Positions 8,569 through 17,064 of a DNA stretch of 64,000 bases are shown piece after piece. The DNA is taken from positions 558,001 through 622,000 of the forward strand of contig NZ_AP017655.1 in the NCBI RefSeq assembly GCF_002355855.1, read 5' to 3'. The position numbers and the translations under genes are program-made. The stretch comes from Sphingobium cloacae (GTDB lineage Bacteria > Pseudomonadota > Alphaproteobacteria > Sphingomonadales > Sphingomonadaceae). Each line of letters starts with the position of its first letter. Position 1 is the stretch's first letter. A model generated the notes under the pieces. That model did no database searches. It was not told where the DNA came from and worked only from the letters and a program-made list of their open reading frames with translations.

Positions 8569-9258
8569 TCAGCGCACGCGCGGGCCGCCGAAGGGAAGCG
8601 GGGGAGGCGGGCGGCGCGTGCCGCGCGGCAATTGCGCCTGATAGGCGCGGCCGCAATGCTCCACGCAATAAGGGAAGCCGGGATTCACCGGCTCGCCGCA
8701 GAAATGGAAATCCGGCTCGCCCGGATGGCCGACCGGCCATTTGCAGATGCGTTCCGTCAGGTCGAGCAGCGAGGTCTTGTCCGCGATTTCCGGGCTGGGC
8801 TTGGCGGGAACCAGGCGGCGCGGCGGCGCGGGCGGGATCGGCGCCTGTTGATCGCCCGGACCCTGGCGCAGGAAACCGCCGGGGCCGACCGAAATGATGC
8901 GCGGTTGCGGCGCGGCGGGCTGCTGCGGCGTGGCGGCGTCCGCTGCCGCGGGCGCGGCCGGCGCGGGGGCGGGCGCCGCGGCGTGGCGCGGTGCTGCCGG
9001 TTGCGCGGCCGGCGCGGCGGCGCGGGACGTTTCGGGCGCGGGAGCCGCCGCGGGGGCGGGCTTGCGCGGCGCGGCGGCCTTTTTCGGCGCTTCGTTGGCC
9101 TTCACGGGGGAAGGACGGGATTGCAGGCCCAGACGATGCGCCTTGCCGATCACCGCGTTACGGCTGACGCCGCCCAGTTCTTCCGCGATCTGGCTGGCGG
9201 TCAGGCCCTTTTCCCACATAGACTTGAGCTGGTCGATGCGCTCGTCGGTCCAGGACAA
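8569..9258 (-). CDS. gcrA: Cell cycle regulator GcrA
   Basis: GcrA is the alphaproteobacterial sigma70-associated regulator that reads N6-methylated GANTC sites and drives S-phase genes. The N-terminus SWTDERIDQLKSMWEKGL, followed by ASQIAEEL and SRNAVIGKAHRLGL, is the conserved DNA-binding domain. A long Ala/Pro-rich linker (about residues 60-150) precedes the conserved cysteine-rich C-terminal sigma-binding domain (CKWPVGHPGEPDFHFCGEP, then YCVEHC). An upstream GTG at 9273 is in frame, but TTG at 9258 begins exactly where the family begins and has GAGGAG seven bases upstream, so TTG is the preferred start, giving 229 residues. Confidence 0.93.
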   Translation of the reverse strand: MSWTDERIDQLKSMWEKGLTASQIAEELGGVSRNAVIGKAHRLGLQSRPSPVKANEAPKKAAAPRKPAPAAAPAPETSRAAAPAAQPAAPRHAAAPAPAPAAPAAADAATPQQPAAPQPRIISVGPGGFLRQGPGDQQAPIPPAPPRRLVPAKPSPEIADKTSLLDLTERICKWPVGHPGEPDFHFCGEPVNPGFPYCVEHCGRAYQAQLPRGTRRPPPPLPFGGPRVR

Positions 9259-9373
9259 ATGAAAACTCCTCACATTCCAAGAATTGCGCCCTATATGGGG
9301 CGCGCAGGCGCGGGTTCAAATCCGCGCACAACATCCTTGCGGGTTATCCGCTCAGCCGATAGTCGATCCAGCC

Positions 9374-10222
9374 ATGAACGACCAGTCCAAAATTGCACCT
9401 GCCGCCAGCGCTTCCCCGCCGTTTCACGAACCGGGCGAGATGGTGATCCGCAACGTCAACTGGGCAGGCACGCGCGCGCTCTACGCGAAGGAAGTGCGCC
9501 GCTTCATGAAGGTGCAGCTCCAGACGATCTGGGCGCCCGCCGTGACGACGCTGCTTTTCCTCGTGATCTTCACCATCGCGCTCGGCGGCGCGAACCGGCA
9601 GGTGCTGGGCGTGCCCTTTGCCGACTTCATCGCGCCGGGGCTCATCATCATGGGGATGATGAACAATGCCTTCGCGAACAGCAGCTTCGCCCTGCTGGTG
9701 GGCAAGATGCAGGGGACGCTGATCGATTATCTGATGCCCCCGCTTTCCACGGGCGAACTGTTGCTGGGGCTGGTCGGCGCGGCGGTGACGCGGGCTATCG
9801 CCGTGGGGCTGGCGCTGTGGGCCGCGATGGCGCTGTGGCCGGGCGTGCATGTGACGCCGACGCATCCCTGGGCGATCATATGGTTCGGTCTGATGGGCTC
9901 GATGCTCACCGCCTTCGCGGGCGTGCTGACATCGATCTGGGCGGAAAAATTCGATCATGCCGCCGCGATCACCAACTTCGTGATCGGGCCGATGACGCTG
10001 CTGTCGGGTACCTTCTATTCGATCGACCGGCTGGCGCCCGTGTTTCGCGCGATCAGTCACGCCAATCCGTTCTTCTATGCCATTTCCGGCTTCCGCTATG
10101 GCTTCGTCGCGGCGTCGGACGGCGACGTGATGGCGGGCAGCATCGTGCTGCTGGTGCTGAATCTGGCGCTCGGCCTGCTGTGCTACGCGCTGCTCAGGAA
10201 AGGCTGGAAGCTCAAGGCGTAA
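9374..10222 (+). CDS. ABC-2 type transporter permease
   Basis: The 282-residue protein has the six-helix layout of ABC-2 permeases, with a cytoplasmic N-terminus of about 50 residues. Hydrophobic spans appear near residues 53-73, 85-105, 130-160, 165-190, 200-220 and 250-270. The stretch VTTLLFLVIFTIALGG and the late FYSIDRLAPVFRAISHANP resemble YadH and NodJ permeases, which with an ATPase export lipids, drugs or oligosaccharides. No ATP-binding partner is adjacent, so its substrate and partner are unknown. An in-frame extension to 9284 lacks coding character and starts within the gcrA promoter region. wecB follows 51 bp later. Confidence 0.85.
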   Translation: MNDQSKIAPAASASPPFHEPGEMVIRNVNWAGTRALYAKEVRRFMKVQLQTIWAPAVTTLLFLVIFTIALGGANRQVLGVPFADFIAPGLIIMGMMNNAFANSSFALLVGKMQGTLIDYLMPPLSTGELLLGLVGAAVTRAIAVGLALWAAMALWPGVHVTPTHPWAIIWFGLMGSMLTAFAGVLTSIWAEKFDHAAAITNFVIGPMTLLSGTFYSIDRLAPVFRAISHANPFFYAISGFRYGFVAASDGDVMAGSIVLLVLNLALGLLCYALLRKGWKLKA

Positions 10223-10273
10223 AGGGCATGGTTACCTTTGTCTGCCAAGGGGAATGAAGCAGACAAAGGGACG

Positions 10274-11389
10274 ATGATGAAGGTGGCGCTGGTTTTCGGG
10301 ACACGGCCCGAAGCGATCAAATTGTTTCCGGTGATCCATGCGCTGAAGGCGCGGGAGAATGTGGATACCCGCGTCATCGTGACGGCGCAGCATCGCGGGC
10401 TGCTGGATCAGGTGCTGGAGATTGCGGGCATCGTGCCCGACATCGACCTGGACGTGATGACGCCCAACCAGACGCTGGACGGGCTGACGGCGAGGCTGAT
10501 CGTGGAACTGGGCGCGGCGTTCGATGCGGAAAGGCCCGACCGCGTGGTGGTGCATGGCGACACGCTGACCACCATGGTGGCGAGCCTCGCCGCCTATTAC
10601 CGCAAGATCCCGGTGGCGCATGTCGAGGCGGGGCTGCGCAGCGGGGACATCCATCACCCCTGGCCGGAGGAAGTGAACCGGCGCGTCGTGGCCTGCATCG
10701 CGGACATGAACTTCGCGCCGACCGACGCAGCGGCCGAGGCGCTGCGGAAAGAGAATCGCGACGCGAAGGGCATCCATGTCACCGGCAACACCGTGATCGA
10801 CGCGCTGCTCGCGACGCGGAATCGAGTGCTGGCGGAACCGGTGCTGGCGGCGGGACTGGACGATCTGGCGGCGCGCTTCGCGGGCCGGCGGATCGTCGCG
10901 GTCACCAGCCACCGGCGGGAAAATTTCGGCGGCGGCATGGAAGCGATCGCGCGCGCCATCGCCGATATCGCCGGGCGGCCCGACGTGGCGGTGATCTTTC
11001 CCGTGCATCCCAATCCCCATGTGCGGCCGGTCATGGATGCGGTGCTGGCCGACCGTTCCAATGTCGCAATGATCGATCCGCTGGACTATCCGCATTTCGT
11101 GCGGCTGCTCGATCTCTGTCATCTGGTGCTGACCGACAGCGGCGGCGTGCAGGAGGAAGCGCCTTCGCTGGGCAAGCCGGTGCTGGTCATGCGCGAGACG
11201 ACCGAGCGGCCCGAAGGCGTCGCGGCCGGCACGGCGAGGCTGGTGGGCACGGATCGCGCGCGCATCGTGCGGGAAGTGGCGATGCTGCTCGACGATGAAG
11301 CCGCCTATGGCGCGATGGCGCGGGCGCACAATCCCTTTGGCGACGGTCAGGCAGCGGAGCGGATCGCGCGGATTATCGCGGCCGCCTGA
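10274..11389 (+). CDS. wecB: UDP-N-acetylglucosamine 2-epimerase (non-hydrolysing)
   Basis: WecB interconverts UDP-GlcNAc and UDP-ManNAc. The 371-residue protein has the GT-B-like epimerase hallmarks: ALVFGTRPEAIKLFPV at the start, VVVHGDTLTTM, HVEAGLRSGD, PVHPNPHVRPV, and the active-site region TDSGGVQEEAPSLGKPVLVM with RETTERPE. Two ATGs (10274 and 10277) follow a purine-rich AAAGGGAC; the upstream in-frame extension to 10238 is not family-like. wecC follows 89 bp downstream, so together they would supply UDP-ManNAcA for a capsule or EPS. Confidence 0.93.
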   Translation: MMKVALVFGTRPEAIKLFPVIHALKARENVDTRVIVTAQHRGLLDQVLEIAGIVPDIDLDVMTPNQTLDGLTARLIVELGAAFDAERPDRVVVHGDTLTTMVASLAAYYRKIPVAHVEAGLRSGDIHHPWPEEVNRRVVACIADMNFAPTDAAAEALRKENRDAKGIHVTGNTVIDALLATRNRVLAEPVLAAGLDDLAARFAGRRIVAVTSHRRENFGGGMEAIARAIADIAGRPDVAVIFPVHPNPHVRPVMDAVLADRSNVAMIDPLDYPHFVRLLDLCHLVLTDSGGVQEEAPSLGKPVLVMRETTERPEGVAAGTARLVGTDRARIVREVAMLLDDEAAYGAMARAHNPFGDGQAAERIARIIAAA

Positions 11390-11478
11390 AGGACAGGAAA
11401 AGCGGCGCGTTACCGAAATCTTCAGCATTTCCCGGCATCAACGAAGCTGAAAATCACCGGCTTTTTCAGGATCGTTAC

Positions 11479-12780
11479 ATGCCCGTCGACAGCAAGCAGA
11501 AGGTTTCCGTCATCGGCCTCGGCTATATCGGCCTGCCCACCGCCGCGTTGATCGCGCGGGGCGGCGCGCAGGTCGTGGGCGTGGATGTCAGCGCGCATGT
11601 CGTGGAGACGGTCAATTCGGGCCGGGTGCATATCGAGGAGGTCGATCTCGACGGGCTGGTGCAGGGCGTGGTGTCGCGCGGCAACCTGCGCGCCAGCCTG
11701 GACGTCGAGCCGAGCGACGTCTTCATCATCGCCGTGCCCACGCCGGTGGCGGAGGATCGCGCGCCCGACATCTCCTATGTGCTCAAGGCCGCGCGGACCG
11801 TCGCGCCGGTGCTGAAGGCGGGGGACGTGGTGATCCTCGAATCCACCTCTCCGGTGGGCACGACCGAGGCGATGCGCGACCTGTTCGCGCAGCTTCGTCC
11901 CGATCTCAAAATGCCGGTGCAGAGCGGCGGGGCGGCGGGGGACATCGCCATCGCCTATTGCCCGGAAAGGGTGCTGCCGGGGCGGATCTTGGTGGAACTG
12001 ATCGACAATGACCGCTGCATCGGCGGTATCACGCCGCGCTGCGCGCGCAAGGCGCTGGCCTTCTACCGCCAGTTCGTGCGCGGGCAGTGCATCACCACCA
12101 CGGCGCGCGCGGCGGAGATGGTGAAGCTGGTGGAGAACAGCTTCCGCGACGTCAACATCGCCTTCGCCAACGAACTGTCCGTGATCGCCGAGCGGATGGA
12201 CATCGACGTGTGGGAGGTGATTCGCCTCGCCAACCGCCATCCGCGCGTGAACATATTGCAGCCCGGTCCCGGAGTCGGCGGTCATTGCATCGCGGTCGAC
12301 CCATGGTTCATCGTGCATGGCGACCCGGAAAATGCCCGGCTGATCCGCACCGCGCGCGAAGTGAACGACGGCAAGACCGACCATGTGGTGGCGCGCGCTT
12401 CGGACCTGATCGACGCATTTCCGGGCGAGGCGGTCGCCTGCCTCGGTCTCGCTTTCAAGCCCAATATCGACGACTTCCGCGAAAGCCCGGCGGTCAAGGT
12501 CGCGGCCCGGCTGGCGCGGCGCTATGGGCGGCGGATCAGGCTGGTCGAACCCTATGCCCATGCGCTGCCGATGGAATTCGCGGGCACGGGCGCTGAACTG
12601 ATGGATCTCGATACGGCTCTGGAACAATGCGGCGTTTTCGTCATTCTTGTCGATCATGACATGTTCAAATCCGTGCCGGTGGACGAGCGCGCCGACAAGG
12701 CGGTCTATGACACGCGCGGCATCTGGTCCGATCAGCCGCGCCGGATTTCCGAAGCGCCCGTGGGCCGCGTGGCGGTCTGA
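11479..12780 (+). CDS. wecC: UDP-N-acetyl-D-mannosamine dehydrogenase
   Basis: WecC oxidises UDP-ManNAc to UDP-ManNAcA using two NAD+. The 433-residue protein shows the Rossmann motif VIGLGYIGLPTAALIA at the N-terminus, ILESTSPVGTTEAM, the AYCPERVLPG motif, the substrate helix ENSFRDVNIAFANEL, the catalytic cysteine in GVGGHCIAVDPW near residue 275, and the C-terminal GLAFKPNIDDFRESP. The presence of PERVLPG rather than the NPEFLREG of UDP-glucose dehydrogenases supports the WecC assignment. A 7-bp inverted repeat (ctgaaaa/ttttcag, 11447-11469) lies just before the start. Confidence 0.92.
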   Translation: MPVDSKQKVSVIGLGYIGLPTAALIARGGAQVVGVDVSAHVVETVNSGRVHIEEVDLDGLVQGVVSRGNLRASLDVEPSDVFIIAVPTPVAEDRAPDISYVLKAARTVAPVLKAGDVVILESTSPVGTTEAMRDLFAQLRPDLKMPVQSGGAAGDIAIAYCPERVLPGRILVELIDNDRCIGGITPRCARKALAFYRQFVRGQCITTTARAAEMVKLVENSFRDVNIAFANELSVIAERMDIDVWEVIRLANRHPRVNILQPGPGVGGHCIAVDPWFIVHGDPENARLIRTAREVNDGKTDHVVARASDLIDAFPGEAVACLGLAFKPNIDDFRESPAVKVAARLARRYGRRIRLVEPYAHALPMEFAGTGAELMDLDTALEQCGVFVILVDHDMFKSVPVDERADKAVYDTRGIWSDQPRRISEAPVGRVAV

Positions 12781-12869
12781 CAATGGAAGGGCCGACTGTC
12801 GTCAAGCGCGCGCAGCCGGTCCGACCAGCGGTTGCCATAGGGTCGACGCGCCGCTAACCCCCAAGCCCA

Positions 12870-12892
12870 GCCGCATTTTCTCCCAATGCGGC
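12870..12892 (+). other. Small stem-loop between wecC and the export lipoprotein gene
   Basis: A perfect 8-bp inverted repeat, gccgcatt at 12870-12877 and aatgcggc at 12885-12892, has a 7-base loop. No T-run follows, so it may reduce read-through or act in mRNA processing rather than terminate strongly. Confidence 0.4.
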
Positions 12893-12919
12893 ATCGGGTC
12901 GAAAGGGGTGTCCGGGCGG

Positions 12920-13627
12920 ATGAAGCGGTCTTTCCACGATAGGATGCGGGCCAGTTGCGGCATCGCGCTCTGCGCGTTGACGGCGGCTTGCGCGACGGTG
13001 GAAGACGCTCCAAGGGGGGATGACGCCTATGCCGCGATCCCCGCCGCTCCCGCTGTCGGCATGGACTATCGGATCGCGCCGGACGACGTGCTGCGCATCA
13101 GCATCTATCATGAGCCGGGCCTTTCGCTGGAGGACGCGCGCGTCACGGCGGCGGGCATGGTGCGGATGCCGCTGGTCGGCGACATATCGGTGGCGGGACT
13201 TTCGGCGGAGGAGGCCGGGGACGTGATCGCCGGGCGGCTGGGGCAGCGCTATCTGGTGTCGCCGCAGGTCACCGTGTTCGTGAAGCAGGCGGTCGGCCGC
13301 CGCATCACCGTCGACGGCGAAGTGCGCGAACCGGGCCTGTTCCCCTTCGCCGGGCGGCTGACGCTCAGCCAGGCGGTGGCGATGGCGAAGGGGCCCACGC
13401 GGATCGCCAGCCTCGGCCAGATCGTCGTCGTGCGTCAGGAAGAGGGGCAGCGCAAGGCGGCCATGTTCAGCCTTGCCGCCATCCGCAAGGGGGAGGCGGC
13501 CGATCCTGAAATCCTGCCGGGCGACATGGTGATCGTGGGCCTGTCCCGCGCCAGGGCGATATTGGGCGGCGCCCTGCTGGCCGCGCCCGCGCTGGCGACG
13601 GGTTTCATCGCGCTGGACGGTCGATGA
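12920..13627 (+). CDS. Polysaccharide export lipoprotein, Wza/ExoF type
   Basis: The 235-residue protein begins with a short basic region, a hydrophobic stretch and LTAAC, an acceptable lipobox with the cysteine near residue 21, so it is probably an outer-membrane lipoprotein. The Poly_export domain follows (YRIAPDDVLRISIYHEPGLS near residue 50, then RMPLVGDISVAGLSAEEA), and an SLBB-like domain has GRRITVDGEVREPGLFPF. Wza proteins form the export channel. The start ATG at 12920 matches the signal sequence; the longer in-frame ORF upstream overlaps wecC and is not real. Its stop overlaps the next start by 4 bp. Confidence 0.88.
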   Translation: MKRSFHDRMRASCGIALCALTAACATVEDAPRGDDAYAAIPAAPAVGMDYRIAPDDVLRISIYHEPGLSLEDARVTAAGMVRMPLVGDISVAGLSAEEAGDVIAGRLGQRYLVSPQVTVFVKQAVGRRITVDGEVREPGLFPFAGRLTLSQAVAMAKGPTRIASLGQIVVVRQEEGQRKAAMFSLAAIRKGEAADPEILPGDMVIVGLSRARAILGGALLAAPALATGFIALDGR

Positions 13628-15747
13628 GGGAGGCGGTCCGCATGATTCCCGAAGAGGACGCGATGCTTGCGCGCGAAGGGCATCCCGCCCGCATGGTCGC
13701 GGCGGCGCGGCGGAGCTGGGCGATCGTCCGGCGGCATCGCGTGATCCTGTTCGTGACGATGGCCCTGTCGGTGCTGGCGGGCCTGATCTTCATCCTGATG
13801 GCGACGCCCGATTATCGCGCGACCGCTTCGGTCGAGGTGGAGGATGTCCCGGCGGGCGCGGCGGGCGCCGGCGCGACGCAGCGCCCCAATGCGCCGGGCG
13901 ACACCGAATCGCTGATGCAGACGCAACTGGAAGTCCTGCGCAGCCGTGCCCTGGCGGAGGATGTGGCGCGCGAACTGGCTCTGGTCGGCAGCCGCACCTT
14001 CTTCGACGGCATGAACCGCAAGCGGCCGGAGCAGGGGGCGGGATCGCTCAGCCAGCGGCAGGTGGAGCAGGAAACCGTCCTCAAATTGTTGCAGGACGGG
14101 CTGGACATCGACCTGCCGGGCAAGTCCCGGATCATCCAGATCAGCTTCACCAGCGCCAATCCGGTGCTGTCGGCGCGGGTCGCCAACAGCTATGCCGACA
14201 GCCTGATCCGGACCGACCTGAAGCGCGGGTTCGAATCCGGCGTGCAGGCGCGGCGTTTCCTGCTGGGCGAACTGGAGGGCGCGCGCGCCGATCTGGAGCG
14301 GGCCGAGCGCGATCTGGCGGTCTACGCGGCCCGGGTGGGCGGCGCGCCGCCGCCGGATGCGAAGGAGGGCGGTGGCGAAGAGGCCCCCGTGCCGCAAGGG
14401 TCCGTCACGGCGCGGCTGGCGCAGCTCAACGCCTTCCGCGCGCAGGCGTCGGCCGATCGGATCGCCGCGGCGAAGAAGTGGGAAAGCGCCCGCCTCTCCA
14501 GCGTCGAAACCCTGCCCGAAGTGCTGAACAACGGCGCGATGCAGCAACTCATGGCGCAGCGCGCCGAAGCGCGGGCGGAACTGGTCCGCCAGCGCCAGTT
14601 CCGCAAGGACGATCATCCCGAAATGCGCGAGGCGCGGGCGCGGCTGGCGGCGCTGGACGATCAGGCGCAGGCGATGGCGAACACCATCCGCGCCTCGCTC
14701 AAGGAGCAATATGACGTCGCCGTCCATGGCGAAAAGCAGATCGCCTCGGAAATCAGGGATCTGGAACGGCAGGCGCTGGTCGAACGCGGGCGCGACGTGC
14801 AGGTCGGCATCATGGAGCGGCAGGTCGATACCTACAGGCTGCTGCATGACAGCCTGTTGCAGCGTTATCGCGACATGGCTTCCCAGGCCGGATTCCAGGC
14901 CGGGCGCATCCAGCCGCTGGACCGGGCGGCGGTGCCCGCGCGGCCTTCCTCCCCCCATGTCGGCAGCGCGATGCTGATCGCTTCGCTGGGCGGGCTTCTG
15001 CTGGGGCTTCTGCTGGTCGGATTGCGCCATGTGTTCGACGATGCGGTGACCTCGGCCGAAACGCTGGGCGAGCGGGTGGGCCTGCCGATGCTGGGATCGG
15101 TGCCGGTGACGGGCGACCGGGCGCAGCCGCAGGAGATATTCAGCCCCATCGCCTCGTCCCTGCTGCTGGGATCGGTGGAGGGGTTGCCGCGCTCCATCCT
15201 CGTCACCAGCGCGCAGGAGGGCGAGGGCAAGTCGCTGACGTTGAATGCGCTGGCGCGGGCGCTGGCGGCGCTGGGGAAGAAGGTGCTCGTGGTCGACGCG
15301 GACATGCGCCGCCCGGTCCAGCATCGCCTGTTCGGACTGGTGCCCGCCATCGGCATCAGCGAGGTGATGACGGGTCAGGCCAGGGTGGAGGATGCCGTCA
15401 TGCCAACGGGCGTGGCGGGGCTTTCGATCCTGCCTTGCGCCGCCATTCCCCCCAATCCGGGCGAGTTGCTGGCGACACCGGCGCTGGACGGGGTGATGAG
15501 CCATGCGCGGGAAAGCTATGACACGGTGTTGATCGACGCGCCGCCGATCCTCGGGCTCGCCGACGCGCCGCTGCTGGCGGCCAAGGCGCAGGCGACGGTG
15601 CTGGTGGTCGAATGGGGCCGCAACCATCATGGCGGCCTGCGCGTGGCGGTCGAGCGCCTGCGCCGCGCGGGCGGAAGCATCATCGGCGGCATCCTCACCA
15701 AGCAGCAGGGGCGCGCCTATGATTATGACTATCATAGGGGTGGGTAA
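13624..15747 (+). CDS. Polysaccharide co-polymerase with BY-kinase domain (Wzc-like)
   Basis: The 707-residue protein joins a Wzz chain-length domain to a cytoplasmic bacterial tyrosine kinase. Membrane spans lie near residues 41-60 and 449-470, with a long coiled periplasmic domain between them. The kinase part has Walker A in TSAQEGEGKSLTLNALA (about 530), Walker A' VLVVDADMRRP (about 560) and a Walker B-like VLIDAPPILGLADAP. The C-terminus ends in a very short tyrosine cluster (YDYDY, last ten residues), the usual autophosphorylation site. It is coupled to the Wza-type gene by an ATGA overlap, completing a wecB-wecC-wza-wzc cassette. Confidence 0.9.
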   Translation: MREAVRMIPEEDAMLAREGHPARMVAAARRSWAIVRRHRVILFVTMALSVLAGLIFILMATPDYRATASVEVEDVPAGAAGAGATQRPNAPGDTESLMQTQLEVLRSRALAEDVARELALVGSRTFFDGMNRKRPEQGAGSLSQRQVEQETVLKLLQDGLDIDLPGKSRIIQISFTSANPVLSARVANSYADSLIRTDLKRGFESGVQARRFLLGELEGARADLERAERDLAVYAARVGGAPPPDAKEGGGEEAPVPQGSVTARLAQLNAFRAQASADRIAAAKKWESARLSSVETLPEVLNNGAMQQLMAQRAEARAELVRQRQFRKDDHPEMREARARLAALDDQAQAMANTIRASLKEQYDVAVHGEKQIASEIRDLERQALVERGRDVQVGIMERQVDTYRLLHDSLLQRYRDMASQAGFQAGRIQPLDRAAVPARPSSPHVGSAMLIASLGGLLLGLLLVGLRHVFDDAVTSAETLGERVGLPMLGSVPVTGDRAQPQEIFSPIASSLLLGSVEGLPRSILVTSAQEGEGKSLTLNALARALAALGKKVLVVDADMRRPVQHRLFGLVPAIGISEVMTGQARVEDAVMPTGVAGLSILPCAAIPPNPGELLATPALDGVMSHARESYDTVLIDAPPILGLADAPLLAAKAQATVLVVEWGRNHHGGLRVAVERLRRAGGSIIGGILTKQQGRAYDYDYHRGG

Positions 15748-15755
15748 GCGCCATC

Positions 15756-16007
15756 GATGGGGCTTTGGGTGGAACTGGTCCCGCTGCGATGACGGGGGCC
15801 GGCAAGCGCGGCCTGATCCCCGATTTGACCCAGCGTGAAGCCGGCCCACCCCAAAGAAACGCGGTTATGGAGATTGTAAATCCCGCGTCAAGACACGGAG
15901 GGGTGGTTAGCGTCCGTCCGCTTAGTCCCAGGCACGGGGCACTTCAGTCTTGAGTCATTTCAGACACTCGGCCCGAACGGATGAAAGAATGTCCGCTCTT
16001 TCCCGAA
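15756..16007 (+). repeat. Dispersed repeat, copy R2, in a 326-bp gene-free stretch
   Basis: The gap between the Wzc-like gene and rpoH (15748-16073) holds GGCTTTGGGTGG at 15761-15772 and, near its right end, a single copy of the repeat arm, CACTCGGCCCGAACGGATGA at 15965-15984 followed by AAGAATGTCCGC. Imperfect pairing exists between ctttgggtgg (15763) and ccaccccaaag (about 15845). No ORF or RNA gene was recognised here; the rpoH terminator forms its right edge. Confidence 0.6.
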
Positions 16008-16023
16008 ACCCCCATCGCCAAAC

Positions 16024-16047
16024 AAAAAGCCCCGGAAAATCCGGGGC
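16024..16047 (-). terminator. Rho-independent terminator of rpoH
   Basis: On the minus strand an 8-bp stem (tccggggc complement pairs, 16040-16047 with 16029-16036) with a 3-base loop is followed by five T residues (16028-16024), about 27 bases after the rpoH stop. Confidence 0.85.
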
Positions 16048-16073
16048 TTCTCGTTTCTTTCTTCCAGCCTGTC

Positions 16074-16988
16074 TTAAGCAGCGGCGAGCCGCGCCATCTG
16101 GCCGAGCCGGTCGCCCGCGATCCGCATCATCGCCTTTTGCAGCTTCTCGAAAGCGCGCACTTCGATCTGGCGGACCCGCTCGCGGCTGACGCCATAGACC
16201 TGCGACAACTCCTCCAGCGTCTTGGGCTCTTCCGCCAGGCGCCGTTCGGCCAGGATATGCTTTTCCCGGTCGTTGAGGTCGTCCATCGCCTCGACCAGCA
16301 TGTCGTGGCGCATTTCGCGCTCCTGCTCGTCGGCGACGCGTTCGTCCTGCAACGGATCGGTGTCGGCCAGCCAATCCTGCCACTGGCCCTCGCCATCCTC
16401 GCGCATCGGCACGTTGAGCGACGTGTCGCCGCCCATCGCCATGCGGCGGTTCATCGACACCACATCGTCTTCCGACACGCCCAGATCGGTCGCGATCTTC
16501 CTGACGTCGTCGGGATGCAGGTCGCCATCCTCGAACGCTTCGATATTGTTCTTCATCCGGCGCAGGTTGAAGAACAGCTTCTTCTGCGCCGCCGTGGTGC
16601 CCATCTTCACGAGGCTCCACGACCGCAGGATGAATTCCTGGATCGAGGCGCGAATCCACCACATCGCATAGGTGGCGAGCCGGAAGCCGCGATCGGCCTC
16701 GAACTTCTTCACGCCCTGCATCAGGCCGATATTGCCTTCGGAGATCAGTTCGCTGACCGGCAGTCCGTAGCCGCGATACCCCATCGCGATCTTCGCCACC
16801 AGGCGCAGATGCGACGTCACGAGCTGCGCCGCGGCCTCAGGGTCCTGATGTTCCTGATAGCGCTTCGCGAGCATATACTCCTGCTCCGGAGTCAGAAGCG
16901 GAAATTTGCGGATTTCCGACAGATAGCGGTTCAGGCTGGCTTCACCGCCCAGCGCTGGCACCGTAGGGACATTGCTCTTGTCAGCCAT
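16074..16988 (-). CDS. rpoH: RNA polymerase sigma factor RpoH (heat shock sigma32)
   Basis: The 304-residue protein is a group 3 sigma70-family factor for heat-shock promoters. Region 2 shows LVTSHLRLVAKIAMGYRGYG, SELISEGNIGLMQGVKKFE and the -10 recognition segment RLATYAMWWIRASIQEF. The diagnostic RpoH box QKKLFFNLRRM follows. Region 4 ends with VYGVSRERVRQIEVRAFEKL, the -35-binding helix-turn-helix. The ATG at 16988 has an AAGG-type ribosome site. rluD lies 76 bp upstream on the same strand. Many alphaproteobacteria carry two rpoH genes; which paralogue this is cannot be decided here. Confidence 0.95.
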   Translation of the reverse strand: MADKSNVPTVPALGGEASLNRYLSEIRKFPLLTPEQEYMLAKRYQEHQDPEAAAQLVTSHLRLVAKIAMGYRGYGLPVSELISEGNIGLMQGVKKFEADRGFRLATYAMWWIRASIQEFILRSWSLVKMGTTAAQKKLFFNLRRMKNNIEAFEDGDLHPDDVRKIATDLGVSEDDVVSMNRRMAMGGDTSLNVPMREDGEGQWQDWLADTDPLQDERVADEQEREMRHDMLVEAMDDLNDREKHILAERRLAEEPKTLEELSQVYGVSRERVRQIEVRAFEKLQKAMMRIAGDRLGQMARLAAA

Positions 16989-17064
16989 GTCGCTTCACCT
17001 TTCCCTTTCATGCGCGGCGGGACCCAGAAGAGGCGTCGCTGCGCCGTCGCAAACTTGTCGAACC

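Noticed and set aside
13435..15849. An 804-codon minus-strand frame opposite the Wzc-like gene
   Set aside because: Same shadow composition (Arg/His/Gln-rich), no motif, and the plus-strand gene has clear Walker motifs in its own frame.
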